Assembly (NCBI GenBank): GCA_964526225.1 | Contig: CAZGLL010000004.1 | Coordinates: forward strand, 6,257-70,256 | Source of the DNA: DRYM01 sp964526225 | GTDB lineage: Archaea; Thermoproteota; Thermoprotei_A; EX4484-217-1 | Length of the DNA: 64,000 bases | Reading direction: 5' to 3' | Shown here: positions 27,288 to 35,914 of the stretch, piece after piece | How the letters are laid out: each line of letters begins with the position of its first letter | How positions within the stretch are numbered: position 1 is the first letter of the stretch | Program-made: the position numbers and the translations under genes | The notes under the pieces: generated by a model | Databases searched by the model: none | The model's input: the letters and a program-made list of their open reading frames with translations, nothing else | What the model was told of the DNA's origin: nothing

Positions 27288-28892
27288 ATGAGGGCACTAG
27301 TATTAGTAATTGCTGCGCTGGTGCTTTCACTAGTCCTTCAAGTATCGGTAAGCTACTCCATTTTAGGATACGCTATTGAACATCTTTTTCCCATGAAAGG
27401 TCATGAGGCTAGGACGGTAGCTCAAGAGACAATGAACGTATCTTTAGAGCTCATAATGCAAAACAGAGTAGCTAATGTTCCAGAGGATATTTTAGCAATA
27501 GCATCTAATGGCCCGGTGTACTTAAGATTGTTCCCGTTAGAAATATATGATGGATCGAAATGGTATATGGGTAATTTAACCCTCTATCCTAGATACTTCA
27601 AAACGCTACTTGTAACATACAATGTTTACTCTAATGAGCCGACGGAGTTCGAGATAAATACCATATATTACAAGAACTTTAAGCTCAGAAGCTTCTACGT
27701 ACTTCCCTTACCTCAACCAGCAATGATACCGTTGAGCGTTTTCGATATTGAAGCTAATGCGACAATATATTCTGATTATGGATTAAAATTGTTTTTGACA
27801 AAAAACCCTGTTATTAAAGTTAAATACACAGGCGTATATGATAATCCGTATCCGTATGGTAGTACGCCTTTAGTTATGGGTAAAACTAAGGTTTCATTGA
27901 TAGTTAAGAAGTTAAAACAAGTAATGGCTAAATGGTATAATAGGACAACTCTTTCATCATCTAAGGTTAAGGAGCTGGCCAAGGAAATCTATGAGAAAAT
28001 GGAGGATAGGACGCTTGAGGAACTTCTAAACTTTATTAGAGAGTATTTGGCTAATACGACGGAATACGCTAAAAACGTGATCATACCTCCTAGGGGAAAG
28101 GATTTTGTAGAATACTTTCTTTTCGAAAGCAAAAAGGGTTCATGTGTTGCCTACTCCAGTGCCGCAGCAATAATACTTCGTGAAATAGGAATTCCAGCAA
28201 GAGTGGTTTTAGGATTTGTAGGTAAAAAACAACCTAATGGGCAGGTAGTGTTTAAACTTTCAGGCCACGTGTGGGTTGAAATATATATTCCTGATGCAGG
28301 ATGGATACCATACGATCCTACACCTTCCATAGGCGTTGAAACTAGAGGGTTCAATGAAATACTAAGTAATATCCTATCGAACCTTAACGCTAAGTATGAA
28401 GGGAAGGAATATGAAGGAATAATGTATGATAGAATAGTGGTTTCTCAAAGAAATATGCTACAAAAGAACATAAATAAGACGCTAGAAAAATTAGGAGAAC
28501 TTGAAAGGTTTGAAATTGAAGAGGAAAGAAGAACCGCTACGGAGCATGTTAAAGCACTTAGTTATTTAACGGTAATAGCTACTTCAGTAATTCTTATATC
28601 ACGTAGTGATGTGATGTTAATTATACGTTATGCTAAAAAGTTTAAGGTCAAAAAGAACCCATTCAAAAAACTCATAGAGAAGCTTATGAGGAACTTTAAA
28701 CTTCAACTATTACCCTATGAAACTCCAAGAGAAGCTATAAGCAAATTAGAGAGAAGAATGCAAAGTAGGTATCTTGCTTCAATACTTAAGAGAGCTCTTA
28801 ACATATATGAGGAGCTAAGCTTTGGAGGAAGAAGACATTTAGAAGAAGATCTTAGAGAAATAATTAGGAAAATTGAGAGCAAAGGGAAATAG
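27288..28892 (+). CDS. Transglutaminase-like membrane protein
   Basis: The 534-residue protein has an N-terminal membrane anchor and an outside part, then a transglutaminase-core domain: Cys in KGSCVAYSSAAAIIL near 290, His in HVWVEIY near 325 and Asp in YDPTP near 340. A further membrane segment is near 430. The ATG at 27288 has AGGTAGG in front of it; the frame is open five codons upstream to a TTG. It begins an operon with a small membrane protein, a DUF58 protein and a polytopic protein, opposite a MoxR ATPase, the usual set for this family. Confidence 0.8.
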   Translation: MRALVLVIAALVLSLVLQVSVSYSILGYAIEHLFPMKGHEARTVAQETMNVSLELIMQNRVANVPEDILAIASNGPVYLRLFPLEIYDGSKWYMGNLTLYPRYFKTLLVTYNVYSNEPTEFEINTIYYKNFKLRSFYVLPLPQPAMIPLSVFDIEANATIYSDYGLKLFLTKNPVIKVKYTGVYDNPYPYGSTPLVMGKTKVSLIVKKLKQVMAKWYNRTTLSSSKVKELAKEIYEKMEDRTLEELLNFIREYLANTTEYAKNVIIPPRGKDFVEYFLFESKKGSCVAYSSAAAIILREIGIPARVVLGFVGKKQPNGQVVFKLSGHVWVEIYIPDAGWIPYDPTPSIGVETRGFNEILSNILSNLNAKYEGKEYEGIMYDRIVVSQRNMLQKNINKTLEKLGELERFEIEEERRTATEHVKALSYLTVIATSVILISRSDVMLIIRYAKKFKVKKNPFKKLIEKLMRNFKLQLLPYETPREAISKLERRMQSRYLASILKRALNIYEELSFGGRRHLEEDLREIIRKIESKGK

Positions 28893-28894
28893 CT

Positions 28895-29152
28895 ATGGAT
28901 CTTTCATATATTATGGTTCAAACGGTAATTATCACATTAATAGTTATGGTTTTTTCGTTAGCGATTTTAGGATTATTTAGGAGAAGAAGTAAGTGCTCAT
29001 TAGATTATTTAGAGGGTACAAGAGGTGCTACTCTTAGACATGCCTTAGAATTGTGTATTCTTGAGAAAACACCTCCAATATTTAGAGGAGTTGCTAAGCT
29101 ATTGGTTAGTATGTTATGCGTTGAAGACTTGGTTAAATTATGTAAAGAGTGA
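28895..29152 (+). CDS. Small membrane protein in the transglutaminase/DUF58 operon
   Basis: The 85-residue protein has one N-terminal membrane helix (about 8-28) and a cytoplasmic tail with several cysteines. It starts 2 bases after the transglutaminase gene and 6 before the DUF58 gene, so translation is coupled. No family was recognised; the context suggests an accessory subunit of the MoxR-linked membrane group. Confidence 0.55.
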   Translation: MDLSYIMVQTVIITLIVMVFSLAILGLFRRRSKCSLDYLEGTRGATLRHALELCILEKTPPIFRGVAKLLVSMLCVEDLVKLCKE

Positions 29153-29158
29153 GCATTA

Positions 29159-30265
29159 TTGAAGGCTGTTTTCACATTAAAATCAATAAGCCTATTGTTC
29201 ATGTCCCTTATAGTGGCGATCCTAGCTTTTCTAATATTTCCGTCAGCAGTATCTATGCTTCCTGTATCCATAGTTATAACATATTTGGCTATTGGTCTAC
29301 GATTAAGTAGTCCTAGATTATCTGTAACATCCTATGTTTCAAAGGGAAATGTTGTTTTCGGAGAGAAAGCTACAGTTAACATTAGTGTGAAGTCCGATAA
29401 ACAAGGCATCGTCACAATATACGATATTCCGCCGCCAACAGTTAAGGTTGAAGGGGGGATTGTTAGAAAGCATTTAGTACGTGAGAATTCAACGTTAGAA
29501 ATGAAATACTACGTTAAACCACTAACTATAGGTAAACACGTATGGGGCAATCTTGTAGTATTATTCGAAGACCCTAATGGTTTCTTCAAATACATTTACG
29601 AATACGATTCTCCAAGAACCCTAAATGTTCTTGCCCCAAAAATTGCCATCTCAGAGGCAAAAATAGCTACGATAGAGTTAATTACGGCTTTTGCGCCTAC
29701 TTTCTCTTATACAAAACCCTACAGCCCCGGCGATGATCTAAGAAGGATTGTTTATAAATCAGTTTTATCGTTGGGAGGATTATCTGTTAAAATGTTTTCG
29801 AATGAAGAAAAAAGTATAGTTCTCTTACAAAGAAGGTTAAAGCTCGCTACTTTCTTAAGCGAAAAAGCATCTATGAAGACTATTTCAATAGCTAAATATG
29901 TCATTTATGATTTATTGATTAAATTATCCAAGATGAAAACATCTTTAATTCTTAATGGTGTAAGAATACGTAATTTTGAAGATGTTGAAAAAGGTTTTGA
30001 AAGTAAAGCCGATTTAACTGAAGAATACGATGTTGTTTTAGCGACACCAGATTTTCTACGAGAAAGAATAGGTATCAAGTGTAAACTATTTTTCATAATC
30101 CCTGATTATTCGGAATACTATGAACTTCTGAAACAACTAGGCTTACCTATCAACTTTATCATACGTGTTCCTAAAACTTCAAAGATTATTACTATAGAAG
30201 ACCTAGACCAAGCGGCTAGAAAAATATTTGAGGAGCTCATGTATGCTAAAGGGTTTCTTGTTTAA
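29159..30265 (+). CDS. DUF58 family protein
   Basis: The 368-residue protein has two membrane segments near 8-26 and 30-48, a beta-domain and the DUF58 signature YSPGDDLRRIVYKS near 190, which is the DUF58 pattern of a PGD followed by an Arg-Ile. Such proteins are found with MoxR ATPases, where the vWA/DUF58 partner is acted on by the AAA+ protein. The start is TTG at 29159. Its end overlaps the next gene. Confidence 0.78.
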   Translation: MKAVFTLKSISLLFMSLIVAILAFLIFPSAVSMLPVSIVITYLAIGLRLSSPRLSVTSYVSKGNVVFGEKATVNISVKSDKQGIVTIYDIPPPTVKVEGGIVRKHLVRENSTLEMKYYVKPLTIGKHVWGNLVVLFEDPNGFFKYIYEYDSPRTLNVLAPKIAISEAKIATIELITAFAPTFSYTKPYSPGDDLRRIVYKSVLSLGGLSVKMFSNEEKSIVLLQRRLKLATFLSEKASMKTISIAKYVIYDLLIKLSKMKTSLILNGVRIRNFEDVEKGFESKADLTEEYDVVLATPDFLRERIGIKCKLFFIIPDYSEYYELLKQLGLPINFIIRVPKTSKIITIEDLDQAARKIFEELMYAKGFLV

Positions 30266-30863
30266 TGAGAAAATCTTAGCTATGTTATCATTACAGACGC
30301 TGTTACTTTACTTGACATACAAGTTTATACCTGAAGCCTTAATTTATGCGGTGCTACTAGCGTTCATAATTGATTCATTAGTATCCGTAGGCCTAATTTC
30401 GTGGAAACATGTTTTAGTACTTATTACATTAGGAGCATTAGTTTCAGTGGTGTGGACAAGCTATTTATGGTTAATTGTAATTTTTGATACAATACTATTT
30501 TCCACACTTATATACTACAATACTGCATTTTCTGTTCTTTCCACCTTAGCTTTCTTTACCATGCTGAGCTATAGAATATATAGTCTAAGCGTTTTCACAT
30601 TGAAAACCTATGTTACCTTAAATTTATATGAAGTATTAGGGTTCGATGAAGTTCTCGTATTCTCTTTGGGTATGCTTATACCTTTAGTATGGGTTTTTAC
30701 CAAGAAAGCTTTGAAGCATAATTTAATGTGCTTCATTTTCTCAACATTAGTCGTGTCAACATTGTATCTCGTATCTCTTGTAAACGTTTACACATTACAT
30801 ATCTCAATTATTGGTTTTTCATCGTCAATCTTAATATTGTCCATAGCTAAATTTGAGGAATAA
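30243..30863 (+). CDS. Polytopic membrane protein of the DUF58/MoxR group
   Basis: The protein has about five to six hydrophobic segments over 206 residues and no recognised motif. The frame is open to a TTG at 30228, but the ATG at 30243, with GAGGAG 8 bases before it, is the better start. It overlaps the DUF58 stop by 23 bases and ends 13 bases before the convergent moxR stop. Confidence 0.55.
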   Translation: MLKGFLFNEKILAMLSLQTLLLYLTYKFIPEALIYAVLLAFIIDSLVSVGLISWKHVLVLITLGALVSVVWTSYLWLIVIFDTILFSTLIYYNTAFSVLSTLAFFTMLSYRIYSLSVFTLKTYVTLNLYEVLGFDEVLVFSLGMLIPLVWVFTKKALKHNLMCFIFSTLVVSTLYLVSLVNVYTLHISIIGFSSSILILSIAKFEE

Positions 30864-30876
30864 GTATTGGTCCTTT

Positions 30877-31836
30877 CTACCAGGGGGCTTCAATTTTACT
30901 TAATATTTTATCTTTTATGAGCTTGTTTTTTATTTCAAAAATCTCACTTGGAGTGTATGTTTCATGTATTGAAGGTTTAAGGATTATTCTATGCCAGAGA
31001 ACGTATGGTGCAACATATTTTACATCGTCCGGGATTACATAGTCTCTATTTCTTAAGGCAGCTATTGCTTTCGAATACCTTAGCATCATTATTGATGCTC
31101 TAGGAGAAGCTCCAATAACAACTTCGTCTAAACCTCTGGTTATTTTAACTATTGAGACAATGTATTCTAAGATCTTCCTTTCAACATGAACTTTAGCTAC
31201 TTCTTCAAATGCTTGGAAAAGTTCGTACTCATCAACTACTTTACGTGCTACGGGTTCTTCAGCTTTAAGTTCATGATCTTTCATTATGATTTCTATTTCC
31301 TCTTCAAATGATGGATAATTTACGGTTACGGCAATTCCAAACCTATCCAGTTGTGTTTCAGGTAGTGGAAAAGTGCCTGTAGTTTCCCATGGGTTTTGTG
31401 TTGCTATTACTGTGAATGGTTTTGGTAGTTTGTGTGTTTCCCCTTCTATTGTAACCTGCTTTTCCTGCATAGCCTCCAACAAAGCACTTTGAGTCCTAGG
31501 AGAAGCACGATTAACCTCATCAGCCAAAACAATATTAGCAAAAACAGGGCCCAGGATTGTTCTTAATTCTCCGGTTTTAGGATCTATTATTTTTGCCCCG
31601 ATAATGTCAGCTGGTACCATGTCCGGTGTCATTTGTATTCTTTTGAAGCTTAGTCCAAGTGTTTGTGCGAAAAGCTTTGCTGTAAGTGTTTTTGCTGTTC
31701 CTGGAGGACCCTCAATTAGCATATGTGTTTTGCTGAGAAGTGTTGCAAATAGTAACTCAACTATTTTTTCTCTTCCAATGATGTATTTGGTTATTTCAGA
31801 AAGTACTGTTTTGTATATTTCATGCGTTAACGTCAC
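30877..31836 (-). CDS. MoxR-family AAA+ ATPase
   Basis: The 319-residue ATPase has Walker A GPPGTAKT near 42, Walker B VLADEVNRASPRTQSALLEAMQ near 109, sensor 1 ATQNPWE near 149 and sensor-2/lid parts typical of MoxR. It overlaps the flavoprotein gene by 4 bases on the same strand, and faces the transglutaminase/DUF58 operon. It is expected to act as a chaperone for the DUF58 protein; this is a family-based inference. Codon use changes sharply near 31455. Confidence 0.93.
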   Translation of the reverse strand: MTLTHEIYKTVLSEITKYIIGREKIVELLFATLLSKTHMLIEGPPGTAKTLTAKLFAQTLGLSFKRIQMTPDMVPADIIGAKIIDPKTGELRTILGPVFANIVLADEVNRASPRTQSALLEAMQEKQVTIEGETHKLPKPFTVIATQNPWETTGTFPLPETQLDRFGIAVTVNYPSFEEEIEIIMKDHELKAEEPVARKVVDEYELFQAFEEVAKVHVERKILEYIVSIVKITRGLDEVVIGASPRASIMMLRYSKAIAALRNRDYVIPDDVKYVAPYVLWHRIILKPSIHETYTPSEIFEIKNKLIKDKILSKIEAPW

Positions 31837-32585
31837 TTTGTCTCATTCTCCTTCATAAGTTTAGTTATTATTTTCACTCTCTCATTAAATATTTTCTTCC
31901 TTATTTTCTTAGCTTCCTCCTTTACCTTCCCTATTAGTTCTTTTTTGAGCCACTGCTCCAAACTTACATCGTACCATGCTTCCTTAAATTCCTTAACTAA
32001 TTTAGCCATGAGGAAAACCACTCTACCAACGTTTGCCGCATCTAATACTGCGCTTTTATTCTCTAAAACATCCTCAATTCCAGCATGGTATGCTAGGGCA
32101 AATGGGGGTATTATGAAGCCCATTGAGTTAAGTATTGAGAACATTAGTGAAATAACCTGTATTTCGCCGCTGTCGTTACCGACAGCTATTACTCCTGCAA
32201 CTTTACCTTCAACCCAGCTTTTACCGTCAATAAATATCATGTTTTCGAAAGCTGTTAGCCTATCTATGACTCTCTTCATTATTCCTGAAGGCGAAAACCA
32301 ATATATTGGTGTTGCAAAGATTACACCGTCTGCTCTAAGTATTTTATCGTAAATTATTTTCATATCGTCATCTATAACACAAGGATATCTGCAAGCAAGT
32401 TGCTCATCAGAAACGCAACCTAAACAGTCCTCTATTCTGTATTCGTATAGATTGAGCTCTTCAACTTCTGCTCCAAGCTTCTTAGCTGTTTCTAAAGCTA
32501 CTCTTAGTAGCTTAAATGTTGCCCCATAAGGTCTGGGCGAACCGTTTAAACCTAGTATTTTAATTTTCGAAGACAAAGTTTTCAC
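31833..32585 (-). CDS. Iron-sulphur flavoprotein / NADPH-dependent FMN reductase family
   Basis: The 250-residue protein has a flavodoxin-like fold: LGLNGSPRPYGATFKLL near 11 binds the FMN phosphate and ATPIYWFSPSGIMKRVIDR near 91 is the second FMN loop. Four cysteines in CLGCVSDEQLACRYPC near 54-69 are a possible iron-sulphur site, as in archaeal Isf-type proteins. A charged C-terminal helix follows. It is co-oriented and overlaps moxR by 4 bases. Confidence 0.75.
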   Translation of the reverse strand: MKTLSSKIKILGLNGSPRPYGATFKLLRVALETAKKLGAEVEELNLYEYRIEDCLGCVSDEQLACRYPCVIDDDMKIIYDKILRADGVIFATPIYWFSPSGIMKRVIDRLTAFENMIFIDGKSWVEGKVAGVIAVGNDSGEIQVISLMFSILNSMGFIIPPFALAYHAGIEDVLENKSAVLDAANVGRVVFLMAKLVKEFKEAWYDVSLEQWLKKELIGKVKEEAKKIRKKIFNERVKIITKLMKENETK

Positions 32586-32601
32586 CCAGCCATTGAGGTC
32601 T

Positions 32602-33324
32602 TTAGTATAGGAATGTTTTTTCGAAATTTCTCAAAATAACATTTCTTACGGTTTCTTCATTAACTCCTTTAGCTTGGGCTATGTAGCTCACGGTATCTTT
32701 TACCATTAGGGGATTTAGCTTTAACCCTCTATATTCATACGGACCATCGCTTTCCGTAACCATAAACTCCAAATCTAAATATTCAATTACTTTCCTATGT
32801 TTTTCCTGAATACGATATGCGGGATTTATTGAGATAAAGTATCCTGAAGACACTATTTCATCTATTAAGTCTAAAGGTCCAGTGTACCAGTGGAACACGG
32901 CTTTCTCAATATCGTATTTTAGCAGTAATTCGTAAACTTCCCTCCATGTATTAACCGAATGAATGTTCATTGCTAATCCATATTCTTTAGCTAAGCTCAG
33001 AAACTCCGCAAAGAACATTCTTTGCTTATCTATTGTTTCAGGTGTAAATTTTCTATCCAGCCCTACTTCTCCTAAGCACCTTACACCATGGTTCACTATG
33101 AGTTGTTCTATTGCGGAAATTTCAGTTAACGATGCTGTACCTACTTCCCAAGGATGTATGCCAATGCATGGAACGACACCCTTATACTTCTTGGAGAACT
33201 CAGTAGTCTTCCTTGAGGACTCTACATCATCAGATACCGCAACAATAATAATGTCTTTAATGAATCCCGTAATTTCCTCATCACTGAATTCGTAAAGGTG
33301 ACAATGAGAATCAACATATACCAT
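32602..33324 (-). CDS. TatD-family metal-dependent hydrolase
   Basis: The 240-residue TIM-barrel protein has HCHL near residue 7-10, the Glu in LGEVGLDRKF near 84, IHSVN near 118 and the Asp in VTESDGPY near 191, the TatD metal ligands. It is shorter than bacterial TatD. It starts opposite the TrpB2 gene and ends 16 bases before the flavoprotein gene. DNA-repair or nuclease activity is the family expectation. Confidence 0.85.
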   Translation of the reverse strand: MVYVDSHCHLYEFSDEEITGFIKDIIIVAVSDDVESSRKTTEFSKKYKGVVPCIGIHPWEVGTASLTEISAIEQLIVNHGVRCLGEVGLDRKFTPETIDKQRMFFAEFLSLAKEYGLAMNIHSVNTWREVYELLLKYDIEKAVFHWYTGPLDLIDEIVSSGYFISINPAYRIQEKHRKVIEYLDLEFMVTESDGPYEYRGLKLNPLMVKDTVSYIAQAKGVNEETVRNVILRNFEKTFLY

Positions 33325-33465
33325 GTTATTTCCCTCTGGTTTTGTTTAAAGATTAATTCCGTTATAACAGCATTGCTAAGTTTTAAAATATCTTTGTTGT
33401 TAAAGGTTAATGGACTGTTTAAATGGTTATTTATCGAATTATTTAAATATCGTTTAAGTGCATGT

Positions 33466-34845
33466 ATGCGGTTAGGTGAAAATTTTGCGCCAATGGGCTT
33501 AAATGAAATAAAATCTCTCTTAAAACCCGAACTTATACCTGAAAAATGGTATAATATTCTCCCAGATTTACCGGAGCAACCACCGCCACCTTTGGATCCG
33601 CAAACACTAAAACCTATTAATCCGGCTAAACTTGAGCGTCTTTTCGCGAAGGAACTTGTTAAGCAAGAGATTTCCCAAGAAACCTATGTTAAAATACCTG
33701 AAGAAGTTAGGGTAGTATATGCTGAAATAGGTAGACCAACACCTCTAATAAGAGCCAGAAGGCTTGAAGAGGCACTGAATACACCAGCGAAAATATTTTT
33801 CAAGTATGAAGGGGTTACGCCAACAGGATCTCACAAGGTAAATACAGCATTAGCCCAAGTGTATTACAATAAACTTGAGGGGACAGAGAGAGTCATTACT
33901 GAAACAGGAGCTGGACAATGGGGTAGCGCGTTATCGCTTGCTGGGGCTGTTTTCGAGGTTAAGGTAAGAGTTTATATGGTACGTAGTAGTTACGATCAAA
34001 AACCATACCGTAGAATACTAATGGAAATTTATGGAGCAGAAGTCTTTCCTAGTCCAAGTACGAATACTGAGGTTGGAAGGAGGATTCTTGAGGAAGATCC
34101 GAAAAATCCCGGTAGCTTAGGGATAGCGATAAGCGAAGCAATAGAGGATGTTCTAAGGGATGAGAAAAGTAGGTATTGCTTAGGTAGCGTACTAAACCAC
34201 GTACTACTTCACCAAACAGTAATAGGTTTAGAAGCTAAATTGCAAATAGAGGAGCTTGGAGAATATCCAGACTACGTTATTGGATGCGTTGGCGGAGGGA
34301 GTAATTTTGCAGGACTTTCTTACCCGTTTATAAGAGATAGGTTAAAAGGTAAGTCTTCAACAGAGTTCATAGCTGTCGAACCAAAAGCATCACCTACAAT
34401 AACGCGTGGAGAATACAGATACGACTACGCCGATACAGGAGAGTTAACACCCTTACTTAAAATGCATACTGTAGGGCATAGATACAGGGTCCCTCCGATA
34501 CATGCCGGAGGACTAAGATATCATGGTGTAGCACCAACACTAAGCATCTTAGTGAATCATGGAATAGTAAAGCCCATAGCATATTATCAAAGAGAAGTTT
34601 TCGAAGCAGCAATTTACTTCGCAAAACATGAGGGAATAGTTCCAGCACCGGAATCAGCACATGCCGTTAAAGCGGCAATAGACTTAGCGAGAGAGTTAAA
34701 GAAGAAAAATGAAAAAGCAACAATTCTATTTAACTTAAGCGGCCATGGACTACTAGATCTTTCAGGATACCAGGAGTTCCTCGAAGGAAAATTGCCAAAC
34801 TACGAACCCGAAAAGATAGACTTATCATACCTACCAAAAATCTAA
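33466..34845 (+). CDS. trpB: Tryptophan synthase beta chain, TrpB2 type
   Basis: The 459-residue PLP enzyme has the TrpB2 opening (WYNILPDLPEQPPPPLDP near 24-41), the PLP lysine in EGVTPTGSHKVNTAL near 116-130, ETGAGQWGSALS near 151 and the CVGGGSNFAG loop near 274. The open frame begins at 33298, but a hydrophobic 56-residue extension is foreign to the family, and ATTTAAAT at 33441 puts transcription near 33466-33472, so the ATG at 33466 is chosen (33493 is possible). No trpA is near, as is usual for TrpB2. Confidence 0.93.
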   Translation: MRLGENFAPMGLNEIKSLLKPELIPEKWYNILPDLPEQPPPPLDPQTLKPINPAKLERLFAKELVKQEISQETYVKIPEEVRVVYAEIGRPTPLIRARRLEEALNTPAKIFFKYEGVTPTGSHKVNTALAQVYYNKLEGTERVITETGAGQWGSALSLAGAVFEVKVRVYMVRSSYDQKPYRRILMEIYGAEVFPSPSTNTEVGRRILEEDPKNPGSLGIAISEAIEDVLRDEKSRYCLGSVLNHVLLHQTVIGLEAKLQIEELGEYPDYVIGCVGGGSNFAGLSYPFIRDRLKGKSSTEFIAVEPKASPTITRGEYRYDYADTGELTPLLKMHTVGHRYRVPPIHAGGLRYHGVAPTLSILVNHGIVKPIAYYQREVFEAAIYFAKHEGIVPAPESAHAVKAAIDLARELKKKNEKATILFNLSGHGLLDLSGYQEFLEGKLPNYEPEKIDLSYLPKI

Positions 34846-34917
34846 AGTCCTTAATAGAAAACTCCTTAACCCATTTTTAACCTTCACTATTAAGCCTTAA
34901 AGTAGAAGTTGAGGTTT

Positions 34918-34955
34918 TGGTAGCCGGGCGGGGATTCGAACCCCGGTCACGGGGG
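34918..34955 (-). tRNA. 3' half of split tRNA-Gln(CUG)
   Basis: On the minus strand 34955-34918 reads C38, anticodon-stem 3' arm CCCCG, variable TGAC, T arm CGGGG-TTCGAAT-CCCCG, acceptor arm CCCGGCT, discriminator A and encoded CCA. Upstream on the same strand are the splice bulge (AA before C38), GGAG for the central helix and the pairing sequence (34982-34966). A TATA box (minus TTTAAATA, 35013-35006) lies 27 bases before position 34982, as if this half starts its own transcript. The 5' half is at 35915-35952. Confidence 0.9.
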
Positions 34956-35005
34956 TTCTCCCCCACCGGACCGCCTAACCCCATTTAGGAAAAGGTTTTA
35001 CTAAG

Positions 35006-35013
35006 TATTTAAA
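35006..35013. promoter_or_regulatory. TATA box, possibly serving two directions
   Basis: TATTTAAA (minus TTTAAATA) is 27 bases (centre to start) from 34982, the first base of the 3' tRNA-half transcript, and 25-30 bases before 35034-35058 on the plus strand, where the endonuclease frame begins. A single box could start both. Confidence 0.55.
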
Positions 35014-35033
35014 GCTTTATTTTAATAGTTGCC

Positions 35034-35423
35034 TTGCAATTAAAACATGGTATAGAGATGGTAAAGCAGTTGTCTGTAAAAGATTACGCACTAGGTTATT
35101 TACTAGGGTTTACACTTGGTGATGGAACTATAACTATCGACTTAAAGAGATATGATTACAGAGTAAGATGGTTTATTAATCCTGTAGGAGAAGATGACAT
35201 AGCATTGTTTATTAAGTCCTTAATTAAGTTACTAAAAAGGAATGCTAAGGTAAATGACTACATAGAACGGAATTCACATAAGAGAACAATATCTTTTCGT
35301 TCTAAGCACTTGATTATAATAATGCAGGGTCTTAAAACAAAGTTATTAAATGGTATGTTAAGCATAGATTGTTTAAGTACCTCTATGTTGATAGGGTTCC
35401 CCTCTTTATATGTTTTTATATGA
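35034..35423 (+). pseudogene. LAGLIDADG endonuclease, N-terminal fragment
   Basis: The 129-residue frame has a first LAGLIDADG helix in GYLLGFTLGDGTI near 24-36, followed by a typical domain (KRYDYRVRW, DDIALFIKSLIKLLK). A start at the ATG at 35058 is likely. It is on the strand opposite to the tRNA halves. The frame stops at 35423, and the second motif is found in another frame from 35543, after a GC-rich insert. The protein therefore is not intact unless RNA is spliced; a joining removal of a length of 3n+2 would restore frame. Confidence 0.7.
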
Positions 35424-35429
35424 TTTGTC

Positions 35430-35515
35430 ATCGGTTCATCCTTTCCCCCACGGTCGCTCGGGCTTCACCGGTCATTGCGGGGGCGTTCACCGCCGACCCC
35501 AGGCGACGGCACATC
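35430..35515. ncRNA. GC-rich structured insert in the endonuclease gene, unassigned
   Basis: About 85 bases of high GC content stand in strongly AT-rich DNA. Hairpin GGG-GGCG-TTCAC-CGCC-GA-CCC at 35479-35499 is clear, and CCCCC at 35445-35449 can pair with the G-run near 35479-35483, an alternative to the hairpin. The strand is not known. It breaks the two halves of the endonuclease gene. It could be a small RNA gene, an intron of that gene or a mobile insert. No known RNA family was recognised. Confidence 0.4.
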
Positions 35516-35542
35516 TACACATAACGTTCTCTCAATCAATAA

Positions 35543-35851
35543 TATAAATATAACGCAACTAAAAAACATATACGATCATATAAAAAGTGCTACGGCATAC
35601 TATGTGGTCTAATTGATTCTGATGGCAATATCGAACTCATGTACTATTATGAACCTTTAATCAGAATCACTACTACTAATAAAAGGCTATTTGTCCTTGT
35701 TAAGAACATAGTTAATAAACTCAAGATTGAGTATTTTTCATCTATGAACAAGAGAAGGTTTCTTATATTCATAAAACTTAGAAAGCTACCTTATATTATG
35801 CCTTGCGTCAAGGTCTTAAGATTTATTCTAAATAATAGGAACGGCATATAA
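35543..35851 (+). pseudogene. LAGLIDADG endonuclease, C-terminal fragment
   Basis: From the open frame at 35543, the product reads YNATKKHIRSYKKCYG then LCGLIDSDGNI, a clear second LAGLIDADG helix near 35603-35635, followed by about 70 residues of the second domain (IRITTTNKRLFVLVKN, FLIFIKLRKLPYIM) and a stop at 35851. No start codon precedes the motif, so it is the second half of a monomeric endonuclease whose first half is at 35034-35423, in another frame. Confidence 0.7.
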
Positions 35852-35880
35852 AACATTTACTTAATGGTAAAGTTGCAGAA

Positions 35881-35891
35881 GAAAAAGAGGA
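35881..35891 (-). terminator. T-rich tract after the 5' tRNA half
   Basis: On the minus strand TCCTCTTTTTC follows directly after the 17-base pairing arm, 61 bases from the first tRNA base. A U-tract at this place would end a 72-base transcript of the 5' half alone. This is the second sign, with the TATA box at 35006-35013, of a split gene. Confidence 0.5.
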
Positions 35892-35914
35892 GGGGTTAGG
35901 CGGTCCGGCGCGGG

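Larger units (their letters stand above)
34966..35908. repeat. 17-bp inverted repeat that joins the tRNA-Gln halves
   Basis: CCGGACCGCCTAACCCC at 34966-34982 and its exact complement at 35892-35908. In the RNA of the minus strand these arms would pair and hold the two tRNA halves together, just beyond the bulge-helix-bulge. It stands outside the two splice sites by 10 and 6 bases. The same pattern is used by known split tRNAs. Confidence 0.9.

Noticed and set aside
33298..33465. N-terminal hydrophobic extension of TrpB2
   Set aside because: It does not match the family and lies upstream of the predicted start of transcription.
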